A stretch of 64,000 nt of DNA from Solirubrobacteraceae bacterium (GTDB lineage: Bacteria > Actinomycetota > Thermoleophilia > Solirubrobacterales > Solirubrobacteraceae): the NCBI GenBank assembly GCA_029263125.1, contig JAJCYD010000024.1:58699-122698 (forward strand). Reading direction: 5' to 3'. Shown piece after piece: positions 20,137-28,978 of the stretch. Numbering within the stretch: the stretch's first letter is position 1; every line of letters begins with the position of its first letter. The notes beneath the pieces were generated by a model. That model made no database searches, was not told the DNA's origin, and saw nothing but the letters and a program-made list of their open reading frames with translations. Both the position numbers and the translations under genes were made by a program.

Positions 20137-21185
20137 GCGGCCGGGTAGCCCAGGCCGCTCACCAGTTCGATCGCGCGAGCGGCGTCGCCGTCACAGACCC
20201 ACAGCGCGATGACCCCCGTCCGGTTGTCGGGCTCGGGGGCCAGGGTCATGTCGGCGATGTTGATGCCCGCACGACCGAGCTGCAGCGCGATCTGCGCCAC
20301 CGTCCCCGGCTTGTTGGGCACCGACACGCGGATCTCGCGCGAGCTGTCACCCTGCATGCCGACCTTCAACAGCGCGGCGCGGTGCAGCGCCGCCTGCGCC
20401 TGCCAGCCGCTGAGATCGCCGTCCTCGCGCAGCAGGTCGCGCACCTCCCCCAGGCGCAGCAGAAGCTCGTCGATCTGCGCGCCGAGCGCGGCCGCGTTCG
20501 CCCGATAGATCTGCCCCCACAACGGCGGGTTGGATCCCGCGACGCGGGTCGCGTCGCGAAAGCTCGGACCGGTCGCGGGCAGCGTCGCGCCACCGAGCGC
20601 CTGTGCGGCCTGCTCGACGAGCAGGTTCGCCACGACGTGTGGCAGGTGTGAGACCGCGGCCATCAGGCGATCGTGCTCGGCCGCGTCGATCGCGGTCGGG
20701 ACCGCGCCGAGCCCGGCGACGAAGCGTGCGAGGCGTTCGTAGAGCACTCCGGGCGTTCGCTCGCGCGGGGTGAGATACCACGTCGCGCCGTCGAACAGGT
20801 CCTCTCGCGCATGCGCGACGCCGACCGATTCCGCGCCCGCGAGCGGGTGCCCGCCGACGAACTGCTCGCGGTCGACCGCCTCCACGAGCGCCTGCTTCGT
20901 CGAGCCGACGTCGCTGACGACGGCGTCCGGCAGCCGTTCGCAGAGGTCACAGACCGCGCCCTGCAGCGCATCGACCGACACCGACGCGATGGCGACGTCG
21001 GCCGGCCCGAGATCGTCGAGGCTGTCGACGGCCTCGTCGATCGCGCCGCGCCGCAGCGCGATCTCCAGCGCCGCAGGGCTGCGGTTCCAGCCGACGACAT
21101 GTGCTCCGAGCCGCGCGCGGGCCGCGAGACCGATCGAGCCGCCGATCAGGCCGACGCCGAGCAGCGCGACCCGCGGCGCGCTCAC
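20133..21185 (-). CDS. tyrA: prephenate dehydrogenase with C-terminal ACT domain
   Basis: LLGVGLIGGSIGLAAR; VGGHPLAGAESVG; VSVPNKPGTVAQIALQLGRAGINIADM. Confidence 0.95.
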   Translation of the reverse strand: MSAPRVALLGVGLIGGSIGLAARARLGAHVVGWNRSPAALEIALRRGAIDEAVDSLDDLGPADVAIASVSVDALQGAVCDLCERLPDAVVSDVGSTKQALVEAVDREQFVGGHPLAGAESVGVAHAREDLFDGATWYLTPRERTPGVLYERLARFVAGLGAVPTAIDAAEHDRLMAAVSHLPHVVANLLVEQAAQALGGATLPATGPSFRDATRVAGSNPPLWGQIYRANAAALGAQIDELLLRLGEVRDLLREDGDLSGWQAQAALHRAALLKVGMQGDSSREIRVSVPNKPGTVAQIALQLGRAGINIADMTLAPEPDNRTGVIALWVCDGDAARAIELVSGLGYPAA

Positions 21186-22261
21186 GCCACCGCGCGCCGG
21201 GCTCGCACCGCTGCGGCGAGCTCGTCGAGCACGTCGACCGTCGTCTCCCAGTCCATGCAGGCGTCGGTGATCGACTGTCCGTAGGTCAGCTCACCGCCAA
21301 GGTTCTGGCGACCGGCGACAAGGAAGGACTCCAGCATGACGCCGACGATCGCCGTGCTGCCGGCGGCGACCTGCTCGCCGATCCCTGCGGCGACCTGGGG
21401 CTGGCGCTCGTGGTCCTTGGCGCTGTTGGCATGCGAGGCGTCGACGACGACGCGCTCTGGCAGCCCGGCCGCGCGCAGCCGTGCGAGCGCTCCCGCGACA
21501 CCATCCGGTCCGTGGTTGGGCGCACCGTCGCCGCCGCGCAGGATCACGTGGCCGTCGGGGTTGCCGCTGGTGTGCAGGATCGCCGGCGTGCCGCTGAAGT
21601 CCACGCCGGCGAATGAGTGCTTGCCCGCGGCCGCCCGAACGGCGTCGACGGCGACCTGGACGTCGCCGTCGGTGCGGTTCTTGAAGCCGACGGGCATCGA
21701 CAGTCCCGACCCGAGCTGGCGGTGGATCTGGCTCTCGGTCGTGCGGGCGCCGATCGCCCCCCACGCCACGGTGTCGGAGATGTACTGCGGCGTCACCGGG
21801 TCGAGGAACTCGCAGCCGACGGGCAGCTTGAACGCCAGCACCTCGAGCAGCAGGGCCCGTGCCGTGCGCAACCCGAAGTCGACGTCGCGCGAGTCATCGA
21901 GGTGCGGGTCGTTGATGAGGCCCTTCCAGCCCGTCGTCGTGCGCGGCTTCTCGAAGTACACGCGCATCGCGATGCAGAGGTCGGCCGACAGGTCGCTGGC
22001 CTGCTCGCTCAGGCGCTGTGCGTACTCCAGTGCCGCGACGGGGTCGTGCACGCTGCACGGCCCGACGACGACGAGCAGCCGGTCGTCTGTGCCCTGAAGG
22101 ATCGCGTGCGTCGCGGCGCGGCCCGAGACGACGACCTCGGCCAGCTGCGGCTCCAGCGGCAGGCTCGCGATCAGGCTCTGCGGCGTTGTGAGCGAGGAGA
22201 CCCGCTCGATGCGACGGTCGCGAATTCCCGACGCGAGCTCGGCGGCGGTTGCGGGAACCAT
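21182..22261 (-). CDS. aroF: 3-deoxy-7-phosphoheptulonate synthase, class I (AroF/G/H type)
   Basis: VVVGPCSVHDPVAALEYAQRL; FEKPRTTTGWKGLINDP; GARTTESQIHRQLGSGLSMPVGFKN. Confidence 0.97.
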   Translation of the reverse strand: MVPATAAELASGIRDRRIERVSSLTTPQSLIASLPLEPQLAEVVVSGRAATHAILQGTDDRLLVVVGPCSVHDPVAALEYAQRLSEQASDLSADLCIAMRVYFEKPRTTTGWKGLINDPHLDDSRDVDFGLRTARALLLEVLAFKLPVGCEFLDPVTPQYISDTVAWGAIGARTTESQIHRQLGSGLSMPVGFKNRTDGDVQVAVDAVRAAAGKHSFAGVDFSGTPAILHTSGNPDGHVILRGGDGAPNHGPDGVAGALARLRAAGLPERVVVDASHANSAKDHERQPQVAAGIGEQVAAGSTAIVGVMLESFLVAGRQNLGGELTYGQSITDACMDWETTVDVLDELAAAVRARRAVA

Positions 22262-22263
22262 GG

Positions 22264-22308
22264 TCAGGCTCCCGGGCGAGACGGTCGTCGTGTCATGCCG
22301 ATCATCAC
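22264..22308 (-). CDS. possible 14-aa uORF immediately upstream of aroF (MMIGMTRRPSRPGA)
   Basis: AAAGGACTTG SD-like sequence then GTG ATG ATC...; TGA ends 2 nt before the aroF ATG. Confidence 0.35.
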   Translation of the reverse strand: MMIGMTRRPSRPGA

Positions 22309-22353
22309 TGCAAGTCCTTTCGAGAAGACGCCTGGAGACGGATGGTCCTGCGG

Positions 22354-22401
22354 GGCGCTCGGCGGGAAGGGCGGTGAGACAGGGGTGGTGAGCCGAGCGC
22401 C
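22354..22401 (-). promoter_or_regulatory. hairpin between leader ORF and DAHP synthase (candidate attenuator)
   Basis: Perfect 10-bp inverted repeat GGCGCTCGGC / GCCGAGCGCC with 28-nt loop; 5' arm overlaps the leader stop codon. Confidence 0.65.
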
Positions 22402-22475
22402 TAGATAAATCGCCAGGCGAAATAGCGACGAGCGAACCAGAAGGTGGTACGGCTGCTGTCGCTCGTGCGGCTCAT
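22401..22475 (-). CDS. aromatic-rich leader peptide MSRTSDSSRTTFWFARRYFAWRFI
   Basis: 24 codons, 7 of the last 13 residues are F/W/Y (FWF..YF.W.F); lies between hisC stop and the DAHP synthase hairpin. Confidence 0.7.
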   Translation of the reverse strand: MSRTSDSSRTTFWFARRYFAWRFI

Positions 22476-22488
22476 TCGGATGCCAATG

Positions 22489-23568
22489 CTAGAGCACGTC
22501 GCCCAGCGCGTCGAGAAAGCGGACGTTCTGCGTAGGCGTGCCGTAGGTCACGCGCAGCGCCCCCGGACGCCCGAGCGCCCCTCCGGCTCGCACGATCACG
22601 CCGCGCTCGGCGAGCCCGGCGACGACCTCGGACTCGTCCACGTCGCCGGGGAGATCGAACCAGCAGAAGTTCGCCTGCGACGCGGCCGGCTCGATGCCCA
22701 GGTCATTCAGCCCGCTCTCGATCTCCACGCGCGCGACGACGGCGCGCTCGACGCGTTCCGCGACGGCGTCCTGGTGGCGCAGCGCCTCCACGGCCGCCGC
22801 CTGCGCGGCGACGTTGCAGAAGAACGGCTGGCGCACCTGGTCGACGGCGCGCGGGAAGTCCTCCGAGCCGCACAGCGCGAAGCCGACGCGCATCCCGCAC
22901 AGGCCATAGACCTTGGAGAAGGTGCGCAGCAGGACCAGGTTGGAATGCTTGGCCAGCAGATCGAGCGTCGTATCGGGGTCGTCGAGCAGGTTGAACTCGC
23001 AGTAGGCCTCGTCGACGATCAGCGCGATGTGGCGCGGGACGCGCTCGACGAACGCCGCGATGTCGGCGAACGCCAACGCGGTCGACGTCGGGTTGTTGGG
23101 GTTGCAGACGATCACCAGGCGCGTGGCGGCCGTGATCTCCGTGGCCATGGCGTCGAGGTCGTGGCACTGCTCGTCGTCGAGCGCGACGGTGATCGCCCGC
23201 GCGCCCGACGCCGCCGCGAGGTGCGGATAGACGCTGAACGACGGCCACGCGTAGACGAGCTCGGCACCGGGCTCCAGCAGCGCCTCGCCCGCCGCGAGCA
23301 AAACGTCGCACGAGCCGTTCCCGATCGCGATGCGCGCGGATGGCACGCCGTAGCGGTTGCTCAGCGCCCGCTTGAGCTCGGAGTTGGAGGGGTCCGGGTA
23401 GCGGTTGGCTCCCGCGACGGCGCGCTGGGCGGCGGCGACGACGGCGTCCAGCGGCGGGTCTGGCGACTCGTTGGAGGCGAGCATCGCGACGTCGTCGCCG
23501 AGCGCGTAGGCGCCGGCCGTCGGGTAGACGGGAATCCGTCGGATGCGCTCGGAGAACTCGATGGCCAT
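22489..23568 (-). CDS. hisC: histidinol-phosphate / aromatic aminotransferase (HisC-like)
   Basis: LASNESPDPPLDAV; NPNNPTSTAL; VLLRTFSKVYGLCGMRVGFAL. Confidence 0.9.
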   Translation of the reverse strand: MAIEFSERIRRIPVYPTAGAYALGDDVAMLASNESPDPPLDAVVAAAQRAVAGANRYPDPSNSELKRALSNRYGVPSARIAIGNGSCDVLLAAGEALLEPGAELVYAWPSFSVYPHLAAASGARAITVALDDEQCHDLDAMATEITAATRLVIVCNPNNPTSTALAFADIAAFVERVPRHIALIVDEAYCEFNLLDDPDTTLDLLAKHSNLVLLRTFSKVYGLCGMRVGFALCGSEDFPRAVDQVRQPFFCNVAAQAAAVEALRHQDAVAERVERAVVARVEIESGLNDLGIEPAASQANFCWFDLPGDVDESEVVAGLAERGVIVRAGGALGRPGALRVTYGTPTQNVRFLDALGDVL

Positions 23569-23601
23569 GTCAGCGATTGTGGCGCACGCCGACGCCGCGA
23601 C

Positions 23602-24180
23602 TCACGCCGGGCGGGCGTAGCACTCCACGAGCGCGCTGCCGCGCAGCTCGCGAAGCTGGTTCTTGCACCACCACGACCAGTCGTCGGCGCGGTCCTCCAG
23701 CGCGCTGCGCACGAACGTCTCCCAAGCCATCCAGGCGCAGGCCTCGACCTCCACGGGGTTGGGCCGCGGCTGGCCGGCCGCGCGCGCCACGTACACCGGG
23801 CAGAACTCGTGCTCGACGACCCCGCGGAACGCCGGCGCGCGGTAGCGGTGGTCGGCCACCGCGAGCTCGATGTCGCTCGCGGCCATGCCCAGCTCGTAGT
23901 CCAGGCGCCGGAGGATCGCGTCGGGGATGCTCTCCCCCGGGCCGGGGTGCCCGCACACCGTGTTGCTCCACACCCCCGGCCAGACCGTCTTGCCAAGCGC
24001 CCGTCGCGTCACGAGAAACGCGCCGTCGTCGTCGAAGACGTAACAGGAGAACGCCAGGTGCAACGGGGTGTCGGCGTGATGGGACGTGCGCTTGGAGGCG
24101 GTGCCCGTCGGCGTGCCATTCTCGTCGACGAGCACGATCAGCTCGTCGCCGACGGTCGTGATGGCATCGATCGCGCTCAT
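23602..24180 (-). CDS. idi: isopentenyl-diphosphate delta-isomerase
   Basis: KRTSHHADTPLHLAFSCYVFDDDGAFLVTRRALGKTVWPGVWSNTVCGHPGPGE. Confidence 0.95.
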   Translation of the reverse strand: MSAIDAITTVGDELIVLVDENGTPTGTASKRTSHHADTPLHLAFSCYVFDDDGAFLVTRRALGKTVWPGVWSNTVCGHPGPGESIPDAILRRLDYELGMAASDIELAVADHRYRAPAFRGVVEHEFCPVYVARAAGQPRPNPVEVEACAWMAWETFVRSALEDRADDWSWWCKNQLRELRGSALVECYARPA

Positions 24181-24236
24181 GACATGACGTACGCGCGCGC
24201 GGGCGGATCGGTCCACCCGGCGTGCGAAGCCGGGCG

Positions 24237-24602
24237 CTACTGCGCGCCCTCGAGATCCTGGCGCAGCGCGCGCGCCTCGCCGAGGTACACGTGGCGCGCG
24301 ACGTGCGCGTCAGGTGCGTGGTAGTGCATCAGCACGCGGATGATCTGCGGCAGCGATCCGGGCACGGGCACCTCGCGAGCGCACAGCAGCGGCACCTCGG
24401 AGAATCCCATGTTGCGCGCCGCCACAGCCGGAAACTCCGCGTTGAGGTCGTCGGTCAGCGTGAAGATGCAGCTGACGACATCGCTGGGATGCAGGTCGTT
24501 GCGCTTGAGGATCTCGCGCAGCAGCCACTCCGTCGACCCGAGGATCGCCTGGGCCTCGTTGCGGTCGACCGACGAGGCCCCGCGCAGTGCGAAGAGCCGC
24601 AT
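24237..24602 (-). CDS. aroH: chorismate mutase, AroH class
   Basis: MRLFALRGASSVDRNEAQAILGSTEWLLREILKRNDL; AARNMGFSEVPLLCAREVPVPGSLPQIIRVLMH. Confidence 0.95.
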   Translation of the reverse strand: MRLFALRGASSVDRNEAQAILGSTEWLLREILKRNDLHPSDVVSCIFTLTDDLNAEFPAVAARNMGFSEVPLLCAREVPVPGSLPQIIRVLMHYHAPDAHVARHVYLGEARALRQDLEGAQ

Positions 24603-24613
24603 GGCGGACGATG

Positions 24614-25186
24614 CTAGTGCTCTGTGTCGGCGAACAGCGTGTCGAGCGCCAACGAGAAGCCGGGCATTGCCGGCGACGTGAGCGTGTCGCCACGCCCGAC
24701 CTCGAGCGCGACATCGAACGTCGGCGCCGCGGGCACGCTGCGGCGGAACACGAGCACGACGTCGGCGGCGGTGTCCACGAGCCACAGCTCGGGCAGGCCG
24801 TACTGCTCGTAGTGGCGCAGCTTGGCCCCGATGTCATAGCGCCACGTCGATGGCGAGCGCACTTCCACGGCGAGGTCTGGGATCGGCGACGGGCGACCGC
24901 CGTCTCGGCGCGGACCCGTTCCTTCGGTGTACCAGAGCAGGTCAGGGGCGAAGACGTTGAAATCGTCCATGCGCACGTCCAGCGGCAGCCACGAGTGGCC
25001 GCGTCCGCAAGCGGCACGCCGCCAATCGCCGATGGCGAAGAACAGCTCACCCAGAACCCCTTGGTGCAGCGGCAGCGGCTCCTCCACGACGATCACCCCA
25101 TCTATGAGGTGCGTCTTGCGGTCCTCCAGATCGAGCGCGAGGTACTCGTCTGCGGTCATGAGCGCGGCAACCGGCACAGCGGTCAT
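24614..25186 (-). CDS. Uma2-family (DUF820) PD-(D/E)XK-like protein
   Basis: MTADEYLALDLEDRKTHLIDGVIVVEEP; PDLAVEVRSPSTWRYDIGAKLRHYEQYGLPELWLVDT. Confidence 0.9.
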   Translation of the reverse strand: MTAVPVAALMTADEYLALDLEDRKTHLIDGVIVVEEPLPLHQGVLGELFFAIGDWRRAACGRGHSWLPLDVRMDDFNVFAPDLLWYTEGTGPRRDGGRPSPIPDLAVEVRSPSTWRYDIGAKLRHYEQYGLPELWLVDTAADVVLVFRRSVPAAPTFDVALEVGRGDTLTSPAMPGFSLALDTLFADTEH

Positions 25187-25230
25187 CGTACTCGCCTCCT
25201 GACGTCCGGTCGATGGCCTTCATCGACTGT

Positions 25231-25263
25231 CATAGGCCCTGGCGACCCGAAGTTCGCCCCCCC
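25231..25263 (-). promoter_or_regulatory. recurrent promoter-like motif, copy 2
   Basis: Minus: GGGGGGGCGAACTTCGGGTCGCCAGGGCCTATG. Confidence 0.55.
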
Positions 25264-25265
25264 AG

Positions 25266-25979
25266 TCAGCGCCCGGTCGGCGCCCCGCCCTGACGCAGCC
25301 CCTCGACCTCCGACGCCTTCAGCCGCCGGTGCGCCCCCTCGGGCAGCTCGTCCAGGCGCAGCGCGCCGAAGCGGATGCGCTGAAGCGTCCGCACGCGGTG
25401 GCCGACGGCCTCGCACATGCGCTTGACCTGATGGTTTCGCCCCTCGCGGATCGTCAGCTCCAGCAGGCCCGGCTTGACCTGACGGACCTTCGCCGGCAGC
25501 GTGCGGCCATCGTCGAGATCGACGCCCTCGCGCAGCGTCCGCAGCGCATGCTCGGGCACGGGCGACGGGCGGACCGTCGCGCGGTAGGTGCGCGGCACCT
25601 CGAAGGACGGGTGGGTCATGCGCTGGGCGAGGTCGCCGTCGTTGGTGACAAGGATCAGGCCGGTGCTGTCGACGTCCAGCCGCCCGACCGGGTACAGCCG
25701 CGCGCCGGCCGCCGGCACGAGGTCGATCACCGTCCGCCGGCCATGGGTGTCGCGCGCGGTCGAGAGGACGCCCGGCGGCTTGTGGACGATGAAAACCATG
25801 CGCTCCTCGGGACCTTCGAGGAAGCGCCCGTCGACGGCGACGCCGCTGTCGGCGTCCACGTCGCGCGCGGGGTCGGTCACGCGCTCGTCGGCGATCGTGA
25901 CGCGACCGGCGCGGATGATCTCCTCCGCGCCACGCCTCGACGCGACGCCCGCGTGAGCGAGGAATTTGGCCAAACGCAC
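25266..25979 (-). CDS. rluB: ribosomal large-subunit pseudouridine synthase (RluB/RsuA family)
   Basis: S4 domain MRLAKFLAHAGVASRRGAEEIIRAGRV; PVGRLDVDSTGLILVTNDGDLAQRMTHP. Confidence 0.92.
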   Translation of the reverse strand: MRLAKFLAHAGVASRRGAEEIIRAGRVTIADERVTDPARDVDADSGVAVDGRFLEGPEERMVFIVHKPPGVLSTARDTHGRRTVIDLVPAAGARLYPVGRLDVDSTGLILVTNDGDLAQRMTHPSFEVPRTYRATVRPSPVPEHALRTLREGVDLDDGRTLPAKVRQVKPGLLELTIREGRNHQVKRMCEAVGHRVRTLQRIRFGALRLDELPEGAHRRLKASEVEGLRQGGAPTGR

Positions 25980-25993
25980 CTTACGATGGTCGC

Positions 25994-26566
25994 ATGGTGG
26001 CGCCCAACCCGTTTCTGCCGGAGCTGTTGTCCTTCGCGCTGCCGCTGCACGCGCTGCGCGAGGAGCTCGTGCGGATCGTCGCCGGTTGGGCCGACGAGCA
26101 CGAGCTGTACGTCGCGGCCGAGCGCTTCTTTCCGACCTACGCCGTCACCGCGCTGCCGCGGGGAGCCGACATCGCGCAGGCCTTGTCCGAGCTGGAGCCG
26201 GTGCGGCGGCTGTGCCTGCGCCGCGGCGAGTTCTTCGAGGGCGCGATCGACGAGCGCCAGCACCTCGTGCGCAACCCCGAGTGCCTCGCGATCGTGCTGG
26301 AGCCCGTCAGCGAGGACGGGCTGCGCGCGACCGCGATGACCTGCAAGATGGGCGACGAAGACGGATTGCGCGAATGGGCGGCGCTCGTGCGCGAGTCCGC
26401 CTACAAGCTGCACCGCGGCGCCGATGCGATCGATCCCGCGGACGGCAGCCGACAGGACGTGCCCGACCACTTCCATACACCCGGCGCCCACGACCTCGCC
26501 GCGGGCGGCGTGCCGATGCTGTCGGCCGCCGGCTCGGCGACGTTTGAGTTCTGGGACCTGAGCTGA
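25994..26566 (+). CDS. hypothetical protein, paralog A of tandem pair
   Basis: Extensive similarity to the next ORF (AHDLAAGGVPMLSAAGSATFEFWDL). Confidence 0.85.
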   Translation: MVAPNPFLPELLSFALPLHALREELVRIVAGWADEHELYVAAERFFPTYAVTALPRGADIAQALSELEPVRRLCLRRGEFFEGAIDERQHLVRNPECLAIVLEPVSEDGLRATAMTCKMGDEDGLREWAALVRESAYKLHRGADAIDPADGSRQDVPDHFHTPGAHDLAAGGVPMLSAAGSATFEFWDLS

Positions 26567-26572
26567 GCGCCG

Positions 26573-27136
26573 ATGCCGCTGTTCGTTCCGGAGATGACGA
26601 ACTTCCTGCTGCCCTTCCACGGCACGCGCGAGGAGCTCATCGCGCTCGCGCAACGATGGTCAGACGAGCATGGCGTCTTCCTCGCCGTCGAGCGCTTCTA
26701 CCCCCGCTATGACGCGGCGGCGGTGCCCGCCACAGTGAAGCTCGCGCGGGCCGTCGAGGAGTTCGATCCGGTGCGGCGGATGTGCCTGTGCAAGCGCGCG
26801 TTCGACCTCACCGCGGCGAACGCCTCCGAGTTCCTGCAGCGCAACCCCGAGTCGCTGGTGATCATCCTCGAGCCGCTCACCGAGGACGGCCTGCGATCGA
26901 CGGCGATCTCTGCGCGCATGGCCAATGTCGACGAGCTGCGCTGGTGGATCTCGATCGTCCGCGACGAAGCGTTTGCGATGCACGAGGGCGCGTGGTCGAC
27001 GGACCCCGACAGCGGGCGGCGCGTGCACGTCCCCGACCATCGCCACATGCAGGGAGCGCACGACCTCGCCGCCGGCGGCGTTCGGATGCTCGCCGCCGCC
27101 GGCAGCGCGGTGTTCGAATTCGACGATCTGGCCTGA
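26573..27136 (+). CDS. hypothetical protein, paralog B of tandem pair
   Basis: AHDLAAGGVRMLAAAGSAVFEFDDL shared with preceding ORF. Confidence 0.85.
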   Translation: MPLFVPEMTNFLLPFHGTREELIALAQRWSDEHGVFLAVERFYPRYDAAAVPATVKLARAVEEFDPVRRMCLCKRAFDLTAANASEFLQRNPESLVIILEPLTEDGLRSTAISARMANVDELRWWISIVRDEAFAMHEGAWSTDPDSGRRVHVPDHRHMQGAHDLAAGGVRMLAAAGSAVFEFDDLA

Positions 27137-27160
27137 CGGCCCGCGTCCTACGATGGGCCG

Positions 27161-28144
27161 ATGGATCTGGCCCTCCTGCAACGCACGCTGACCGACGCCG
27201 GGCAGCCGTCCTTCCGAGCCGGGCAGGTCTGGTCATGGGCGGCGCGCGGAGCCGCCGGCTACGCGGACATGACCAACGTGCCGGCGGCCCTGCGCGACGA
27301 GCTCGACGAGCGCGTCCCGTTCTCGACGCTGGCCGTCTCACATCAGGCGCAGTCAAGCGACGGGACCGTCAAGGCACTCTTTCACACCCATGACGGGCGG
27401 CCGGTCGAGGCGGTGCTCATGCGCTATCGCGACGGCCGGCGGTCGCTGTGCGTCTCCTCGCAGTCGGGCTGCCCGTTGACCTGCACATTCTGCGCCACCG
27501 GCTCGATGGCCTATGGACGCAACCTCACGACATCGGAGATCCTCGACCAGGCGCTGCACTTCCGCCGCATCGAGGACGTCGACCACCTCGTGTTCATGGG
27601 CATGGGCGAGCCGATGATGAACCTCGACAACGTGCTCGCCGCCTGCCGTCGGCTGCCGGACATCGGCATCACCAACCGCCGCACGACGATCTCGACCGTC
27701 GGCTGGGTGCCCGGCATCGACCGGCTCGCACAGACCGGCATGCCGCTGCGCCTCGCCTTCTCGCTGCACGCCGCAGACGACGCCCTGCGCTCGCAGATCA
27801 TGCCCGTCAACGACCGCTATCCGCTGCTGGACGTCCTCGCCGCCTGCCGGCGCTGGCATCACGCCAAGCGCCAGCCGGTGTACATCGAGTACGTCATGCT
27901 CGCCGGCGTCAACGACCGCCATGAGCAGGCCGTCGCGCTCGCTGGGCTGTTGGACCGCAAGTCCTTCAAGGTGAACCTCATTCCCTACAACCCGAGCGGC
28001 TCACCGTATGACGGCTCGGGGCCCGACGCGATCGAGGCCTTCCGCGCGGCGCTGGAGCAGCACGGAATGCGGGTGACCGTGCGACTCACTCGCGGGCGTG
28101 ACATCGCGGCCGCCTGCGGGCAGCTTGCCGCCGCGACCGGCTGA
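27161..28144 (+). CDS. rlmN: radical-SAM rRNA/tRNA adenine-C2 methyltransferase (RlmN family)
   Basis: CVSSQSGCPLTCTFCATG; FMGMGEPMMNLDNV; SLHAADDALRSQIMPVN. Confidence 0.95.
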   Translation: MDLALLQRTLTDAGQPSFRAGQVWSWAARGAAGYADMTNVPAALRDELDERVPFSTLAVSHQAQSSDGTVKALFHTHDGRPVEAVLMRYRDGRRSLCVSSQSGCPLTCTFCATGSMAYGRNLTTSEILDQALHFRRIEDVDHLVFMGMGEPMMNLDNVLAACRRLPDIGITNRRTTISTVGWVPGIDRLAQTGMPLRLAFSLHAADDALRSQIMPVNDRYPLLDVLAACRRWHHAKRQPVYIEYVMLAGVNDRHEQAVALAGLLDRKSFKVNLIPYNPSGSPYDGSGPDAIEAFRAALEQHGMRVTVRLTRGRDIAAACGQLAAATG

Positions 28145-28172
28145 GCGGTGATCGCGACATGACCGCGTGCGG

Positions 28173-28844
28173 CTACCCCTCGCAGCCGACACCGTCGCCG
28201 TCGCGGTCCAGCTGAAACGGATCGCTGCCGACGCTGCGCACACGGCCCGTGTAGTCCGGGCCGTCGCCGCTGCCGCCCTCGCAGTCGTAGTCGGGCGATT
28301 GCGCGTTCAGGCAGGCGCCCTCGTAGTTGGGGTCGCAGGCGCCGTCCGTTGCAGCCTTGGCCTTCGCGCCGGCGCGCACCGTGCGCTGTCCAGCGCGGAC
28401 GGCGTTCGCCTTGGCGCGCTTGTAGGTCGCGTGCGCCCGGCGGGTGCGCTTCGTGGACGGATACGCCTTCGCGGCGATGACCAGCTCGCGCGCCCGTTCG
28501 CGGTCTCCCGCCTGCACGGCCGCGATCGCACGGCCGGCGAGCCGGTTGGCGATGCGTCGAAGGATCGAGCTCAGCTCGTCGGCGTCCAGCGCCGAGACCA
28601 TCTCGGTCGCCCGGTCATAGTCATCGTTCTTGACCGCGCGGCGAGCCGCTGCGATCGTCGCCTGCTCACCGCCGGCAGCGTCCGCTGACAGCGCGCTTCG
28701 CGTTGCGGCGCCCTCACCGCCGGCCGGCGTGCCGCTGTGACCCGACAGCACGGCGGTCGCGGTCACCGCGACGATCGCCAGCAGTGCCCACACCCACCCC
28801 GGCGGCTTCACGTGCGTTGCTCTTGAACCGTTCTCAGCGTTCAC
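28173..28844 (-). CDS. membrane-anchored protein with C-terminal Excalibur-like Ca-binding motif
   Basis: CDPNYEGACL...DYDCEGG...DPFQLDRDGDGVGCEG; N-terminal TM. Confidence 0.8.
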   Translation of the reverse strand: MNAENGSRATHVKPPGWVWALLAIVAVTATAVLSGHSGTPAGGEGAATRSALSADAAGGEQATIAAARRAVKNDDYDRATEMVSALDADELSSILRRIANRLAGRAIAAVQAGDRERARELVIAAKAYPSTKRTRRAHATYKRAKANAVRAGQRTVRAGAKAKAATDGACDPNYEGACLNAQSPDYDCEGGSGDGPDYTGRVRSVGSDPFQLDRDGDGVGCEG

Positions 28845-28978
28845 TCGCGGTTCTCGTCGGCCTCTGCCGGCATCACCTTGAGCGCTGGCATCGCGGGCTC
28901 GTCACATGGTCGGTCGCTTGGTCTCTCCCAGCGCCGCCGCTCGGCGCGGGCTCGGCCGGGATCCCCGCTCTGGCGTCG

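Noticed and set aside
22444-24324. 626-aa + strand ORF
   Set aside because: Antisense to hisC and idi; Arg/His/Glu-rich composition typical of spurious antisense ORFs in high-GC DNA.
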